17,043 nt of DNA. It comes from Thiodiazotropha sp050305635 (GTDB lineage: Bacteria; Pseudomonadota; Gammaproteobacteria; Chromatiales; Chromatiaceae). Of this stretch, positions 7,745-15,506 are shown piece after piece. How positions within the stretch are numbered: position 1 is the first letter of the stretch; every line of letters begins with the position of its first letter. A model generated the notes under the pieces. That model was not told the DNA's origin. It did no database searches and saw only the letters and a program-made list of their open reading frames with translations. The DNA is taken from assembly GCA_050305635.1 (NCBI GenBank), contig JBNLFS010000026.1, forward strand, positions 1 through 17,043, read 5' to 3'. The position numbers and the translations under genes were made by a program.

Positions 7745-8470
7745 ATGACCGTTCAACAAACACGCGAATCTGTGCATCGCGCTCATCGCACAGACTATGA
7801 GTTCGATCATCTCGACGTTTCGGGATCGCTCACCCTGTCCCATCCCCGGCTGTTCCAGGCGCTGGATGATGGCCGGATGCGCAATGACACCACCAAACGG
7901 CAGTTGGATATCGTTGTGAGTCTGCTGTTACTGGTCCTCGCAAGCCCGATCATGCTGACCACCGGACTGCTGATCTGGCTCAGCAGCTACGGTCGTGACC
8001 CGGTATTCTACCGTCAGCTCAGAGTGGGGTACGAAGGGCTCGAATTCTACGTCCTCAAATTCCGCAGCATGCGCACCGACGCGGAAAAGGATGGTGCTCG
8101 CATGGCCGCCAGGAACGATGACCGGGTGACCCGTATCGGGCGTTTCATCCGTAAGACCCGAATCGATGAGCTGCCCCAGCTGCTCAATGTATTGAAAGGT
8201 GATATGAGCCTGGTCGGTCCACGTCCGGAGCGTCCGGAATTCGTCTCAAAGTTCCAGAGCCAGATTGAAGGTTATGCGTATCGGCATCAGGTCAAACCGG
8301 GCATCACCGGTCTGGCTCAGGTCAGCTACCCCTATGGGGATTCGGTGGAGGATGCGGCCAACAAGCTATTCTATGATCTGACCTACGTGCGCAAAAACAG
8401 TATCGGGTTGGATTTGACGATACTGCTGAGAACCATTCCGGTGGTGTTGACCGGGCATGGAGCGCGGTGA
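7745..8470 (+). CDS. Initiating sugar-phosphate transferase (polyprenyl-phosphate, PF02397-type)
   Basis: This 241-residue protein is a bacterial sugar transferase of the small monotopic type. Such enzymes move a sugar-1-phosphate from a nucleotide sugar to undecaprenyl phosphate at the inner membrane, the first step of exopolysaccharide, O-antigen or glycan assembly. One hydrophobic helix (IVVSLLLLVLASPIML) spans about residues 56-78. It is followed by the family motifs LKFRSMRTDAE, TRIDELPQLLNVLKGDMSLVGPRP around residues 137-161, and KPGITGLAQV. The ATG at 7745 has a strong ribosome site (AGGAGAGAGG). The four-helix N-terminal region of WbaP-type enzymes is absent. It is an orphan here: no glycosyltransferase, Wzx, Wzy or export genes are adjacent. 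The sugar cannot be predicted. Confidence 0.9.
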   Translation: MTVQQTRESVHRAHRTDYEFDHLDVSGSLTLSHPRLFQALDDGRMRNDTTKRQLDIVVSLLLLVLASPIMLTTGLLIWLSSYGRDPVFYRQLRVGYEGLEFYVLKFRSMRTDAEKDGARMAARNDDRVTRIGRFIRKTRIDELPQLLNVLKGDMSLVGPRPERPEFVSKFQSQIEGYAYRHQVKPGITGLAQVSYPYGDSVEDAANKLFYDLTYVRKNSIGLDLTILLRTIPVVLTGHGAR

Positions 8471-8546
8471 GGGATGCCTGTCGGTTGGTTTGGACAGTCC
8501 GTGTGACACGTCAAGAGAATTGAATGGAGTGTTGTCACGTTTTATC

Positions 8547-8655
8547 GTTCCCGCGCTTTGCGTGAGAATGCATGTCTTAGTCGTATGGTACTGCCCCTGC
8601 TTGGGTTGAATTCCAGCTACCCAGGGGGCTGCGTTCCCACGCGGAGCGCGGGAAC
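8547..8655. repeat. Dispersed inverted-repeat element (GTTCCC...GGGAAC type)
   Basis: The ends are GTTCCCGCGCTTTGCGTG (8547-8564) and CACGCGGAGCGCGGGAAC (8638-8655), inverted copies with two mismatches. The interior includes ACTGCCCCTGCTTGGG and CTACCCAGGGGGC. From memory this closely resembles a family of about 100-bp palindromic repeats scattered in many gammaproteobacterial genomes. It fills most of the gap between the convergent sugar transferase and the small minus-strand gene at 8660, and ends four bases from that gene's stop codon. It codes for nothing and may act as a bidirectional transcript end. Confidence 0.75.
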
Positions 8656-8659
8656 CACC

Positions 8660-8887
8660 TTAGTCGATGGGATACCACATGCCAGGAGGGTCCACGTAGA
8701 TCCATGGTGCATCGGCTGCTTCTGTAATTGTTAGGGTGCGGACTTTCATGATTTTCGTGATAGGAGGATGTTCAACTGTCCCTTTATCTGTAACACGATT
8801 CCCACTTTTAGTCGTAACTTCTACAGTCCCATCAGACATTAATGTTAGATTGTAATCTGGTGTGGACTGGTTTTGGTTGTCACTCAT
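8660..8887 (-). CDS. Small protein of unknown function, paralog of the 9108-9383 protein
   Basis: This 75-residue protein has no signal peptide or membrane helix. I do not recognise the family. It is clearly paralogous to the next gene upstream: 29 of 63 aligned residues are identical, with shared blocks VEHPPI, VRTLTI, TEAA and WIYVDPPGMW. The region DYNLTLMSDGTVEVTTKSG looks like a pair of beta strands with a turn. The ATG at 8887 has AAAGG about 10 bases upstream. Conservation between the two copies supports this as a real gene despite its size. It is the last gene of the minus-strand group and ends directly against a dispersed repeat. Its codon use is AT-rich compared with the sugar transferase nearby. 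Confidence 0.75.
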   Translation of the reverse strand: MSDNQNQSTPDYNLTLMSDGTVEVTTKSGNRVTDKGTVEHPPITKIMKVRTLTITEAADAPWIYVDPPGMWYPID

Positions 8888-9055
8888 ATAATTGAACCTT
8901 TAAGCTAAGGATTGCAGAAATGGATTTTCAGAAAACAAAGAGAACATTTCCCAAGTCTAAATTGGTTAGATGGAGCAGGCCAAGTATAGCGTGCTTTCAG
9001 TCAAGTAATGCCTTTTTGACTTAAGTCTTCGCGCTACCGCTGTGTTTTTAGTTTG

Positions 9056-9078
9056 CAGGCATTTAACTTCTATGCCTG
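9056..9078 (-). terminator. Stem-loop between the two small paralogous genes
   Basis: CAGGCAT (9056-9062) and ATGCCTG (9072-9078) form a 7-bp stem about 30 bp after the stop codon of the 9108-9383 gene. No T-run follows on the minus strand, so termination is weakly supported. A second palindrome, GACTTAAGTC, lies close by. The 220-bp gap otherwise shows no gene. Confidence 0.35.
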
Positions 9079-9107
9079 TCCCTCCCTCCAATCTTGAGGG
9101 AACATGA

Positions 9108-9383
9108 TCAGACTCTGCGCCAGATTCCTGGTGGATTGACGTAAATCCATCTAGAGCCTGTGGCTTCGATGATTGTTATGGTTCTGGTGTTGATGATCTG
9201 TTTGATGGGGGGGTGTTCTGTCGAGCATTCCTCTCCTATGCATTTTCCATGGCAATCCGTTATGTCGACAGAACCATCAGGTTTAAGTACTAAGTGATAG
9301 TCGAATTTTGAAGTGTTTCTGCAATGATGCTCGCCGTGTTCATGGTTTTTATCGACTTCATGATGCTCAGGTTTGCGCTTCAT
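9108..9383 (-). CDS. Small His/Cys-rich protein of unknown function
   Basis: This 91-residue protein shares its C-terminal two thirds with the 75-residue protein downstream (DYHLVLKPDGSVDIT, TEHPPI, RTITI, WIYVNPPGIW). It also has its own N-terminal 27 residues, which are rich in histidine and charged residues (EHHEVDKNHEHGEHHC), and a DCHGKC motif in the middle. This suggests metal binding, but that is inference. There is no signal peptide. The ATG at 9383 follows AAGGGGAA by 8 bases. It starts only 37 bp after the stop of the FecR-TPR-barrel gene, so the two are very likely co-transcribed, and it may work with that envelope protein. I do not recognise the family. Confidence 0.8.
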   Translation of the reverse strand: MKRKPEHHEVDKNHEHGEHHCRNTSKFDYHLVLKPDGSVDITDCHGKCIGEECSTEHPPIKQIINTRTITIIEATGSRWIYVNPPGIWRRV

Positions 9384-9420
9384 TGAGGTATTCCCCTTGT
9401 TAAGAAATGGTTTGAAGTGA

Positions 9421-12400
9421 TTATCGGAAATTTAAAGAGATAGTGCCATAGACGGCTCGTTCCGAAGTGAACGTTGACGGTGCACTAGTAGCGCTCGGAT
9501 CATCGGTATCGTAGCTACTACGATCTTCATATTGTAAATCCTGATCGAATAGATTTTTTACACCGATAGAGATTGATCCATATCTATCCTTGAATCTGTA
9601 ACTGACGGCTAGATCGGTCACAAAACCGTTGTCTTCTCCGTCGTGAGGCACTCCATATAGGTCAACAAAGCTCCCTTTCTGGTCGATATACGTTGTCGAA
9701 AGTGAGGTGATGATACCGGCGGTATGGAAGTAGCTAAGTGTGACAGGTAATCTGTGAGTTGTTAGTTTGAGGATTCCGTCTGGGGAAAAAACAATTTGAG
9801 CTTCATCGAGAGAGTGAACTGCTTTTTCAAGGTTGTATCGATTGTAGTTATACTCGATGTCAAGTGCCCAGGATCGTGATGGTGTCCAATTCAGCCAGAG
9901 ATTTGAATATCTGTCGTTGTACTTTAGATCTTGAATGCTGCTAAGGCCTGGCATTGATGTGTCGCTTATCTCAAGCGGAGTGGTGAGTTTTCGGTACATA
10001 GAGGAGGCTCCCAAATGGAGGTTTTCCAAAAATCTACCAGTATAAGCAAGGCCATAGTTCCACGAATCAGTCATGTCGATGTCGTCGAAAAGCTGGTTAA
10101 AACCGACAATTTGCGAAGGTTCCAGTGTTTCATACTGGGATGCTCTTATGACACTGGTTCGATTGCGGAATGCTGCCAGATGAAACTCACTCCCATTTCC
10201 AGTAGAAAGTTTAAGACCGATTTTGGGGTATGCTTTTTGGGTGTCATCAACGGTTTCTTGGTTTTCCTTGAGCAGGGTGATGCCACCTGAAACAGAGAGG
10301 AGCGAATGCATATCGTAATAAGCATATCCATAGAGTCTGGTTTGTGATGCTTCGTCATCATAGGAATAAACGTCGCCGAACCCGGGGAATTCAGGATAGT
10401 CATAGGTATATGTGGCTTTATCATGCAGGGTCTGTCGACTGATTCCCGCTAGCCAAACAATCGGGTTAGTGTTGCCTTGAATTTGGGATTCATAAAGCCC
10501 GGATTTTCTTTCGGCGTCATTTTGATCCACTAGATCAGGGGTTTGTTGGGCTGTTTTGGTATCCTGGTTTCGTCGTATGGCCGTCAACAATAGCTTTATG
10601 TCCGCTGGAAGTGACTGGTTGAGGCCAATTCGGGTAGTGGATACTTCATTCTCAATGTGCATGTTGTTATTGATCAGCTCGGGAACCAGTCTCTGAGAAG
10701 CATCTCCTTTATCTTCCTTTGAGTTACTCGCTTCAATCTGAATCGTAGTGCTGTTCGACAAAGCGAATTGGGCAAACCCATTGACGATATCCTGCTCATA
10801 GTCGAAGGGGTTGTCAGCCAGATCCGTTTCGGAATGGTATTGCCCCACACTGAAGGCAAATCGGTCGCTGAGTCCCGCCACGATGGCATCATCGCTCCAG
10901 GTATTGTGTTCACCCAGGGCGGCATCCAGTTGTAGCGCCATGCCGTTACGGGTGAAAAGAGGGTTGTATTCCTGATAGGCAAGGTCTTGCGGGCCGGCTC
11001 CGTCCAGGAGTCCCAGGTTGGCATTGCCCAGTTGCGGTTGCAGCGGGTCGAGACTCAAGGGCTGGGAGAGCTTCGCCTGCAGCAGTTCACTCAGTCGGAC
11101 AGAGTCCCGGTTGGCGATGCCCAGATAACTGTCCGCCAGCAGGCGGTGGGCGGAGTGATTGCCCGGGTCCTGGGACAGGGCGTCGATTGCCTGGAGGCGG
11201 GCCTGCTGTTCGAACCCCAGGTCGCTGTAGATGCGGCCCAGGGCGGCGTGGCGGGCCGCTTCGTCCTGATCCAGAAGCTGTCGGGAGCGGTAGACGCCCC
11301 GGTTGTCATTGAGGGCGATGGCCTGTTGCTGGGCCTGCAGGGCCTCGACGGGACGATTGTCCGATTGCAGCAGGATGGACTCGTAGAACCAGGCGGTCGG
11401 ATCGTTGGGGTCGAGCTGCTTGGCCATGCTGAACTGTTGATAGGCGAGCCGGTCGCGTTTCTCTTCGTAGTAGGCCTTGCCGAGATAGCTGCGCAGCAGG
11501 GCATTGCCCGGATCGAGCAGCACCGCGGTCTCAATCGCTTCACGTCCCGGTACCAGTTCTCCCAGGCGGATCTTCACCAAGCCCAGTCCCAGGTGCGGTA
11601 GGGGCGATTCGGAGTCGAGTTTAAGGGCGGTGTCGAAACTCTTTCTGGCCCGTTGCAGGTCGATATCCCGCAGGGAGGCAAAGCCCAGCACCGTGTGGGC
11701 CAGGGGCAGTTCGGGTTGTTGGGTGACGGCCTGGTCGGCAATCATGCGGGCTTCACTAAGGTTCCCGGACATCAGCTGAACTTCAGCCAATCGCGCCAGC
11801 ACCAGCGCGCTTTGCGGCGCCCGTTCCGCGGCCAGTTGGCTGTCCTGTAGCGCGCCGGGTATATCGAAGCGAGCCTGCTTCACATAGGAGCGGGCCATGT
11901 AGGCCGCGGCGGATTGCGGATCGGCCTGGAGCGCACGTTCCGCGAGCCCGGAGGCCTCCTCTGTACGATTCTGCACCAGTGCCTCGATGGACGATCTGGC
12001 CAGGGTGTCGGCGGCGCCGGGTTGATCCGGTAGCGGTGGATAGTAGAGTGCCCAGGCTACCGCGTCATAGGGTCGGACAACGGCAATGCTGACCGGGGCC
12101 TGACCGTTCGCGGTGCGGGAGGCCTGGTCGGTGGCGAGACTCAGGCTGCCCTGGTCGTTGCGTGTGATCACTTGGCCTTCCAGAACCGTCACCTCCGTGG
12201 TCTGGTTACTGATCCGGACCACGAACTCGGTCCCCTGGATCGAGGCGTTGACATAGGGGGTGTTGACGTCCAGGCGTTTCGGGGTGCGGCTGATGAAATG
12301 GAGGGCGCCGCGGATCAGGTCCAGCAGGGAAGGGGCTGATTTCTCCACCTCGGTCAGGGTCAACGCCGAATTGGCGTCGAGCCGTACCAGGGTTTCATTG

Positions 12401-12645
12401 TCCAGACGCAGTGCGGCCCGGCTTTCATTCAAAGTGCGTACCACCGCGCCCGCGCAAAAGGCCGCATCCAGTTGCGCCGGTTCCCAGTCATCCCGGTCGA
12501 CCGCTTTCGCTTCGACCACACCTTCGGTTGAAATCAGTCGGGCGATGGGGGTGCAGTCCGCAGCCTGAATCTGAACCGCATTCAGGCCGATTACAGCGAC
12601 CAGGGAACATTTCACGAGCATAGGGTGGAGTCGGAAACGGGACAT
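9421..12645 (-). CDS. Exported FecR-TPR protein with C-terminal outer-membrane beta-barrel
   Basis: This 1074-residue protein begins with a signal peptide (LVKCSLVAVIGLNAVQIQAA, residues 10-29). A FecR domain follows at about 65-165 (ALRLDNETLVRLDANS, then LDVNTPYVNASIQGTEF and VTVLEGQV). TPR helices run from about 230 to 540 (for example AAAYMARSYVKQARFDIPGA). The rest, from about 575, is rich in alternating aromatic/polar strands and ends with SISIGVKNLFDQDLQYEDRSS and a final strand TISLNFR. That end resembles the C-terminus of TonB-dependent receptors, but no TonB box or plug domain is seen. The protein should sit in the outer membrane with FecR and TPR parts in the periplasm. The ATG at 12645 is chosen for its AGAGGA ribosome site; an upstream in-frame start at 12696 would bury the signal peptide. 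The cyclase gene precedes it. GC content drops in the barrel half. Its precise role is unknown. Confidence 0.85.
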   Translation of the reverse strand: MSRFRLHPMLVKCSLVAVIGLNAVQIQAADCTPIARLISTEGVVEAKAVDRDDWEPAQLDAAFCAGAVVRTLNESRAALRLDNETLVRLDANSALTLTEVEKSAPSLLDLIRGALHFISRTPKRLDVNTPYVNASIQGTEFVVRISNQTTEVTVLEGQVITRNDQGSLSLATDQASRTANGQAPVSIAVVRPYDAVAWALYYPPLPDQPGAADTLARSSIEALVQNRTEEASGLAERALQADPQSAAAYMARSYVKQARFDIPGALQDSQLAAERAPQSALVLARLAEVQLMSGNLSEARMIADQAVTQQPELPLAHTVLGFASLRDIDLQRARKSFDTALKLDSESPLPHLGLGLVKIRLGELVPGREAIETAVLLDPGNALLRSYLGKAYYEEKRDRLAYQQFSMAKQLDPNDPTAWFYESILLQSDNRPVEALQAQQQAIALNDNRGVYRSRQLLDQDEAARHAALGRIYSDLGFEQQARLQAIDALSQDPGNHSAHRLLADSYLGIANRDSVRLSELLQAKLSQPLSLDPLQPQLGNANLGLLDGAGPQDLAYQEYNPLFTRNGMALQLDAALGEHNTWSDDAIVAGLSDRFAFSVGQYHSETDLADNPFDYEQDIVNGFAQFALSNSTTIQIEASNSKEDKGDASQRLVPELINNNMHIENEVSTTRIGLNQSLPADIKLLLTAIRRNQDTKTAQQTPDLVDQNDAERKSGLYESQIQGNTNPIVWLAGISRQTLHDKATYTYDYPEFPGFGDVYSYDDEASQTRLYGYAYYDMHSLLSVSGGITLLKENQETVDDTQKAYPKIGLKLSTGNGSEFHLAAFRNRTSVIRASQYETLEPSQIVGFNQLFDDIDMTDSWNYGLAYTGRFLENLHLGASSMYRKLTTPLEISDTSMPGLSSIQDLKYNDRYSNLWLNWTPSRSWALDIEYNYNRYNLEKAVHSLDEAQIVFSPDGILKLTTHRLPVTLSYFHTAGIITSLSTTYIDQKGSFVDLYGVPHDGEDNGFVTDLAVSYRFKDRYGSISIGVKNLFDQDLQYEDRSSYDTDDPSATSAPSTFTSERAVYGTISLNFR

Positions 12646-12802
12646 GGGAATCCTCTGGGAAAATGGAATGCCTGCCCCCCCCTTAACCGGACTCACGCGA
12701 CCGCTGGATCCGTTTCGTGACAGTCACCGCCCAGGTTGCCTGGGGCGTCCCGGTGGGATGTTGGGTTAAAAGGCATTCCCTTTATAAGGGTAAATTCGCC
12801 CA

Positions 12803-12831
12803 ATAGTATCGAATAATGTTAAGTATGTGAA
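12803..12831 (-). promoter_or_regulatory. Candidate sigma-70 promoter of the FecR-TPR-barrel gene
   Basis: On the minus strand TTCACA (12831-12826) and TACTAT (12808-12803) are spaced by 17 bp, in an AT-rich stretch between the cyclase stop and the FecR gene start. The predicted leader is about 150 nt and includes a small hairpin, CCCTT/AAGGG (12778-12790). If real, the FecR gene can be expressed apart from the cyclase. Confidence 0.5.
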
Positions 12832-12870
12832 TTTATTTCATATTTGCCGATGCGCCGAGTGTTTGGACGT

Positions 12871-15069
12871 TCACAGAACGGTTCGCCGGGCATTTCGGCG
12901 TTCACGGAATTGCTGCTGGTAGTACTGGCTGGGACCGTCATTGGGAAACGCATCCAGGATTTTCTCGAACTGCCGGTTCGCCCGCTCACGATCCCCGTTT
13001 TGCCATTCGCTCAGGGCCCGGGCAAACGCCTCGTGCAATTCAAGGGTCTCGGGATCCGCCTGGGACTCGGTGGCGGCGATTTCATACAGGGTGAGCGGCT
13101 GCTGTTTTCCGGCAACCATGAACTGGCCCAGTTCCCGGGTGACGATGCCATGCAGGTGTCTGACGAAATCATCAGAGGCGAGGATTCGGGTGCCGAGCTG
13201 CTTGTTGAGGTTTTCGATCCGCGAGGAGGTGTTGACGATGTCGCCGACGGCGCGGTATTCGAAATGGTCGATGGCTCCCACATGGCTCATCACAATATCC
13301 CCACAGTGCAGCCCCATGCGGGTGACAAGCTTGGGCTCGAGGTCGGAGATGCGGATCAACTCGTCGATCTCAAGGGCTGCCAGGCACGCCTGTTGTGGCA
13401 GATCCGGGTCAGCCTCGTTGGCGGGCCAGATCGCCAGCATGGCATCCCCGATGACATCGGAAACCACCCCTTGGCGATAACGGATCGGGGTGAACAGGAG
13501 CTCGAAATAGCGGTTGAGATACTGTTGCAGCGCCTCAGGCGCCATGTTCTCGGCCAGCGCCGTGTAGTTCGCCGCATCCGTGGCCAGGCAGACGCCGAAA
13601 GCCGAATCGACCTGGTTGTGGGGTTGGCGGTTGTCCTTGATCAGGCGGTCGATGACATCTCCTGGCAGGTAGTAACCGAACAGCTGGCGCAAACGCTCCC
13701 GGCTGTTTCGGATCTGGCGGTAGTGACTCACCTGGGTGGTGATCATGGCCACCGGCATCTGTACGGCCAGCGGTATGAACCAGGGCAGCCAGCGATGCTG
13801 CAGACAGAAAAGCGCATACACCCCGACAAAGCAGGCGCCACTGAACAGACCGCCTGCCGCGATTCCGCTGAGCCCTGGCAGATTGCGTAACAGTAGAACG
13901 ATGCAGAGTCCAAAAACCAGCAATAGGGTCGTGGCCAGGACGGGGTTGTGCTTGAGGGTCTCTTGATGGCGCAGGTTGGCGTAGGCGGTGGCGGCGATTT
14001 CGACCCCGCTCAGATCGAGTCCGTTGGGCTGGGAGAACACGGTATAGAAACCGTCCTGTTGCCTCGGTTGGTAATCGCCCGAGTAGCCGACGAACACGGC
14101 TTTGTCGCGAAAATGGCTCCAGTCGACCGCCTCGTCCTGGGGGCCGATCAGGTTTTGGACGGGATATGTTGGGATGCTGCCCGGGGGGCCATAGAAATTC
14201 AGATAGGGATGGGTGGGGCCCAGATATAACGATGTCAGGGCCAGCAGATCCTCGTATTGGTCAGGGTCCGTCGTATGCCGGACTTGCTGTTGCAGCAGTT
14301 CTTCAAGATGCCGGACCAGCCCGGGATTTCTGCGCAGCTGCTGCGCAAGCCTCAACGGCTCGTGGGGCAGGTCGGAAAGGCCCGCCGATTGTGACTCTGA
14401 CTGGGTTAGCAGCTGTCGCAGACGTTTACCCTGGGGGTCGACCCTATGTTGCAGCGTCAGCGCCGGGAGCGAGATGTGCTGCTGGGCGCCGCTGAAGGTC
14501 CAGAAACGGCTTACTCTGACCGGGATCTTCGGCAGTACGAAGGGCGCGGTGGCGAGCGCGGCATCCACAAACAGGGGGGCGGGTGGTATCAGTTGTTCGA
14601 GTTGGTGGTTGCGCTCGCCATCGTTGAGTTCTTGTTGTTGCAGGTAGGCTACCAGCAACACCCGGCCGGCCTCCCTCATGGCCCGGGCCATCTCGGCGTC
14701 GGTATCGGGATTACGTGCTTTTTTGAAGAAGATGTCGAAGGCGATTACCCGGGCGCCGGCGGCATTGAGCCGTTCGATCAGTTGGGCATGCAGGGAGCGG
14801 GGCCACTCCGGGATCTCCTCCCCCAGTCCCAGTTGCGATGAGGTTTTGCCATTGATCGATACGATTTCCACGTCTCGGGGCGGTGGCCGTTGGCCGCGCA
14901 GCTTGAAGAGCAGGTCGAGTCCCACCTGTTCCTCCCACCTCGCACTGCCCGGCAGCTGGTTGACCACAACCCCGAGCAGTCCGATCATGAGACCCAGCGC
15001 GAGGGTGATTGTCAGCTTGTTGTGTTCCACTTTCATGCTGAAGAAAATCGATCTCAGTCTATTCCTCAC
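12871..15069 (-). CDS. CHASE2-domain adenylate/guanylate cyclase
   Basis: This 732-residue membrane signalling enzyme has one N-terminal helix (LTITLALGLMIGLLGVVV). A periplasmic CHASE2 sensor follows to about residue 360 (VSINGKTSSQLGLG and VIAFDIFF are typical). Three membrane helices span about 370-450, and a class III nucleotide cyclase domain about 485-650. Metal-binding aspartates are visible in ATDAANYT (about 497) and VIGDAMLAIW (about 541), and the transition-state pair in VNTSSRIE (about 613). The usual purine-specifying lysine before IGD appears replaced (VSDVIGD), so cAMP versus cGMP cannot be assigned. The GTG at 15069 gives the longest frame; the ATG at 15036 (MKVEHNKL) is equally possible, and neither has a good ribosome site. 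It lies upstream of the FecR gene (174 bp from its longest frame) and divergent from a Crp-type regulator. Confidence 0.9.
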   Translation of the reverse strand: MRNRLRSIFFSMKVEHNKLTITLALGLMIGLLGVVVNQLPGSARWEEQVGLDLLFKLRGQRPPPRDVEIVSINGKTSSQLGLGEEIPEWPRSLHAQLIERLNAAGARVIAFDIFFKKARNPDTDAEMARAMREAGRVLLVAYLQQQELNDGERNHQLEQLIPPAPLFVDAALATAPFVLPKIPVRVSRFWTFSGAQQHISLPALTLQHRVDPQGKRLRQLLTQSESQSAGLSDLPHEPLRLAQQLRRNPGLVRHLEELLQQQVRHTTDPDQYEDLLALTSLYLGPTHPYLNFYGPPGSIPTYPVQNLIGPQDEAVDWSHFRDKAVFVGYSGDYQPRQQDGFYTVFSQPNGLDLSGVEIAATAYANLRHQETLKHNPVLATTLLLVFGLCIVLLLRNLPGLSGIAAGGLFSGACFVGVYALFCLQHRWLPWFIPLAVQMPVAMITTQVSHYRQIRNSRERLRQLFGYYLPGDVIDRLIKDNRQPHNQVDSAFGVCLATDAANYTALAENMAPEALQQYLNRYFELLFTPIRYRQGVVSDVIGDAMLAIWPANEADPDLPQQACLAALEIDELIRISDLEPKLVTRMGLHCGDIVMSHVGAIDHFEYRAVGDIVNTSSRIENLNKQLGTRILASDDFVRHLHGIVTRELGQFMVAGKQQPLTLYEIAATESQADPETLELHEAFARALSEWQNGDRERANRQFEKILDAFPNDGPSQYYQQQFRERRNARRTVL

Positions 15070-15191
15070 GGCAACTGTGGGGGGGTGTCGCCGGATAGGT
15101 CATGCGTCACAAGATCTCGATACCGGGGCGGCCCCGCGTCTGTCAGTCCTTGTTTTTTCTGTTAAAGTTAATCTTAAGTCCACGGCCTAAC

Positions 15192-15328
15192 AGGCTGTTG
15201 AAATTCGCTCAGACGAGTGCGAGACCAGGCGAAAACCGCCGAAAAAGCGCAGTTTACTGAAGTAAATGTGCATTTTGAGGCGGTTGTCAACGCAGGATCG
15301 TACCGTCTGAGTAGAATTTCAACAGCCT
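15192..15328. repeat. Full-length copy of the palindromic MITE-like repeat
   Basis: This 137-bp element is almost one continuous imperfect palindrome. The outer arms are AGGCTGTTGAAATTC and GAATTTCAACAGCCT, with CTCAGACG next in. Then AACCGCC/GGCGGTT pairs, and TTTACT/AGTAAA closes the centre. Its reverse complement matches the element at 815-895 except for one base and 56 extra central bases. It lies in the 437-bp divergent region between the cyclase and the Crp-type gene and so separates their promoters. The remainder of that region (15070-15191 and 15329-15506) contains no gene and no promoter I can call with confidence. Confidence 0.88.
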
Positions 15329-15506
15329 ACTAGGGGCTGCATGGGTCCGCAGTGATCCCGTGTTGCCCGCCGCCGGTGCGTTATTGGCACACCCGGGATG
15401 CGCGGATTGATTGAAGTGTACATCACGCACACGGAAAAGGATGCCGCCAGGAGACGGAGTGTCTGCCGTCGGAGGAGTGAAAGGTTTTAGGGAGAGTTCG
15501 CCTTTC

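Noticed and set aside
8498..8515. CCGTGTGACACGTCAAG after the sugar transferase as a further Crp-like site.
   Set aside because: Spacing and the right half do not match, and it lies between two convergent genes.
12826..12842. TGTGAATTTATTTCATA as another Crp site at the FecR gene promoter.
   Set aside because: The second half-site does not match TCACA; TGTGAA is better explained as the -35 hexamer (TTCACA) on the minus strand.
12844..13890. 348-residue plus-strand frame opposite the cyclase.
   Set aside because: Antisense shadow; the cyclase catalytic motifs are all on the minus strand.
15379..15397. TGGCAC before the Crp-type gene as a sigma-54 promoter.
   Set aside because: No TTGC at the required 5-bp spacing.
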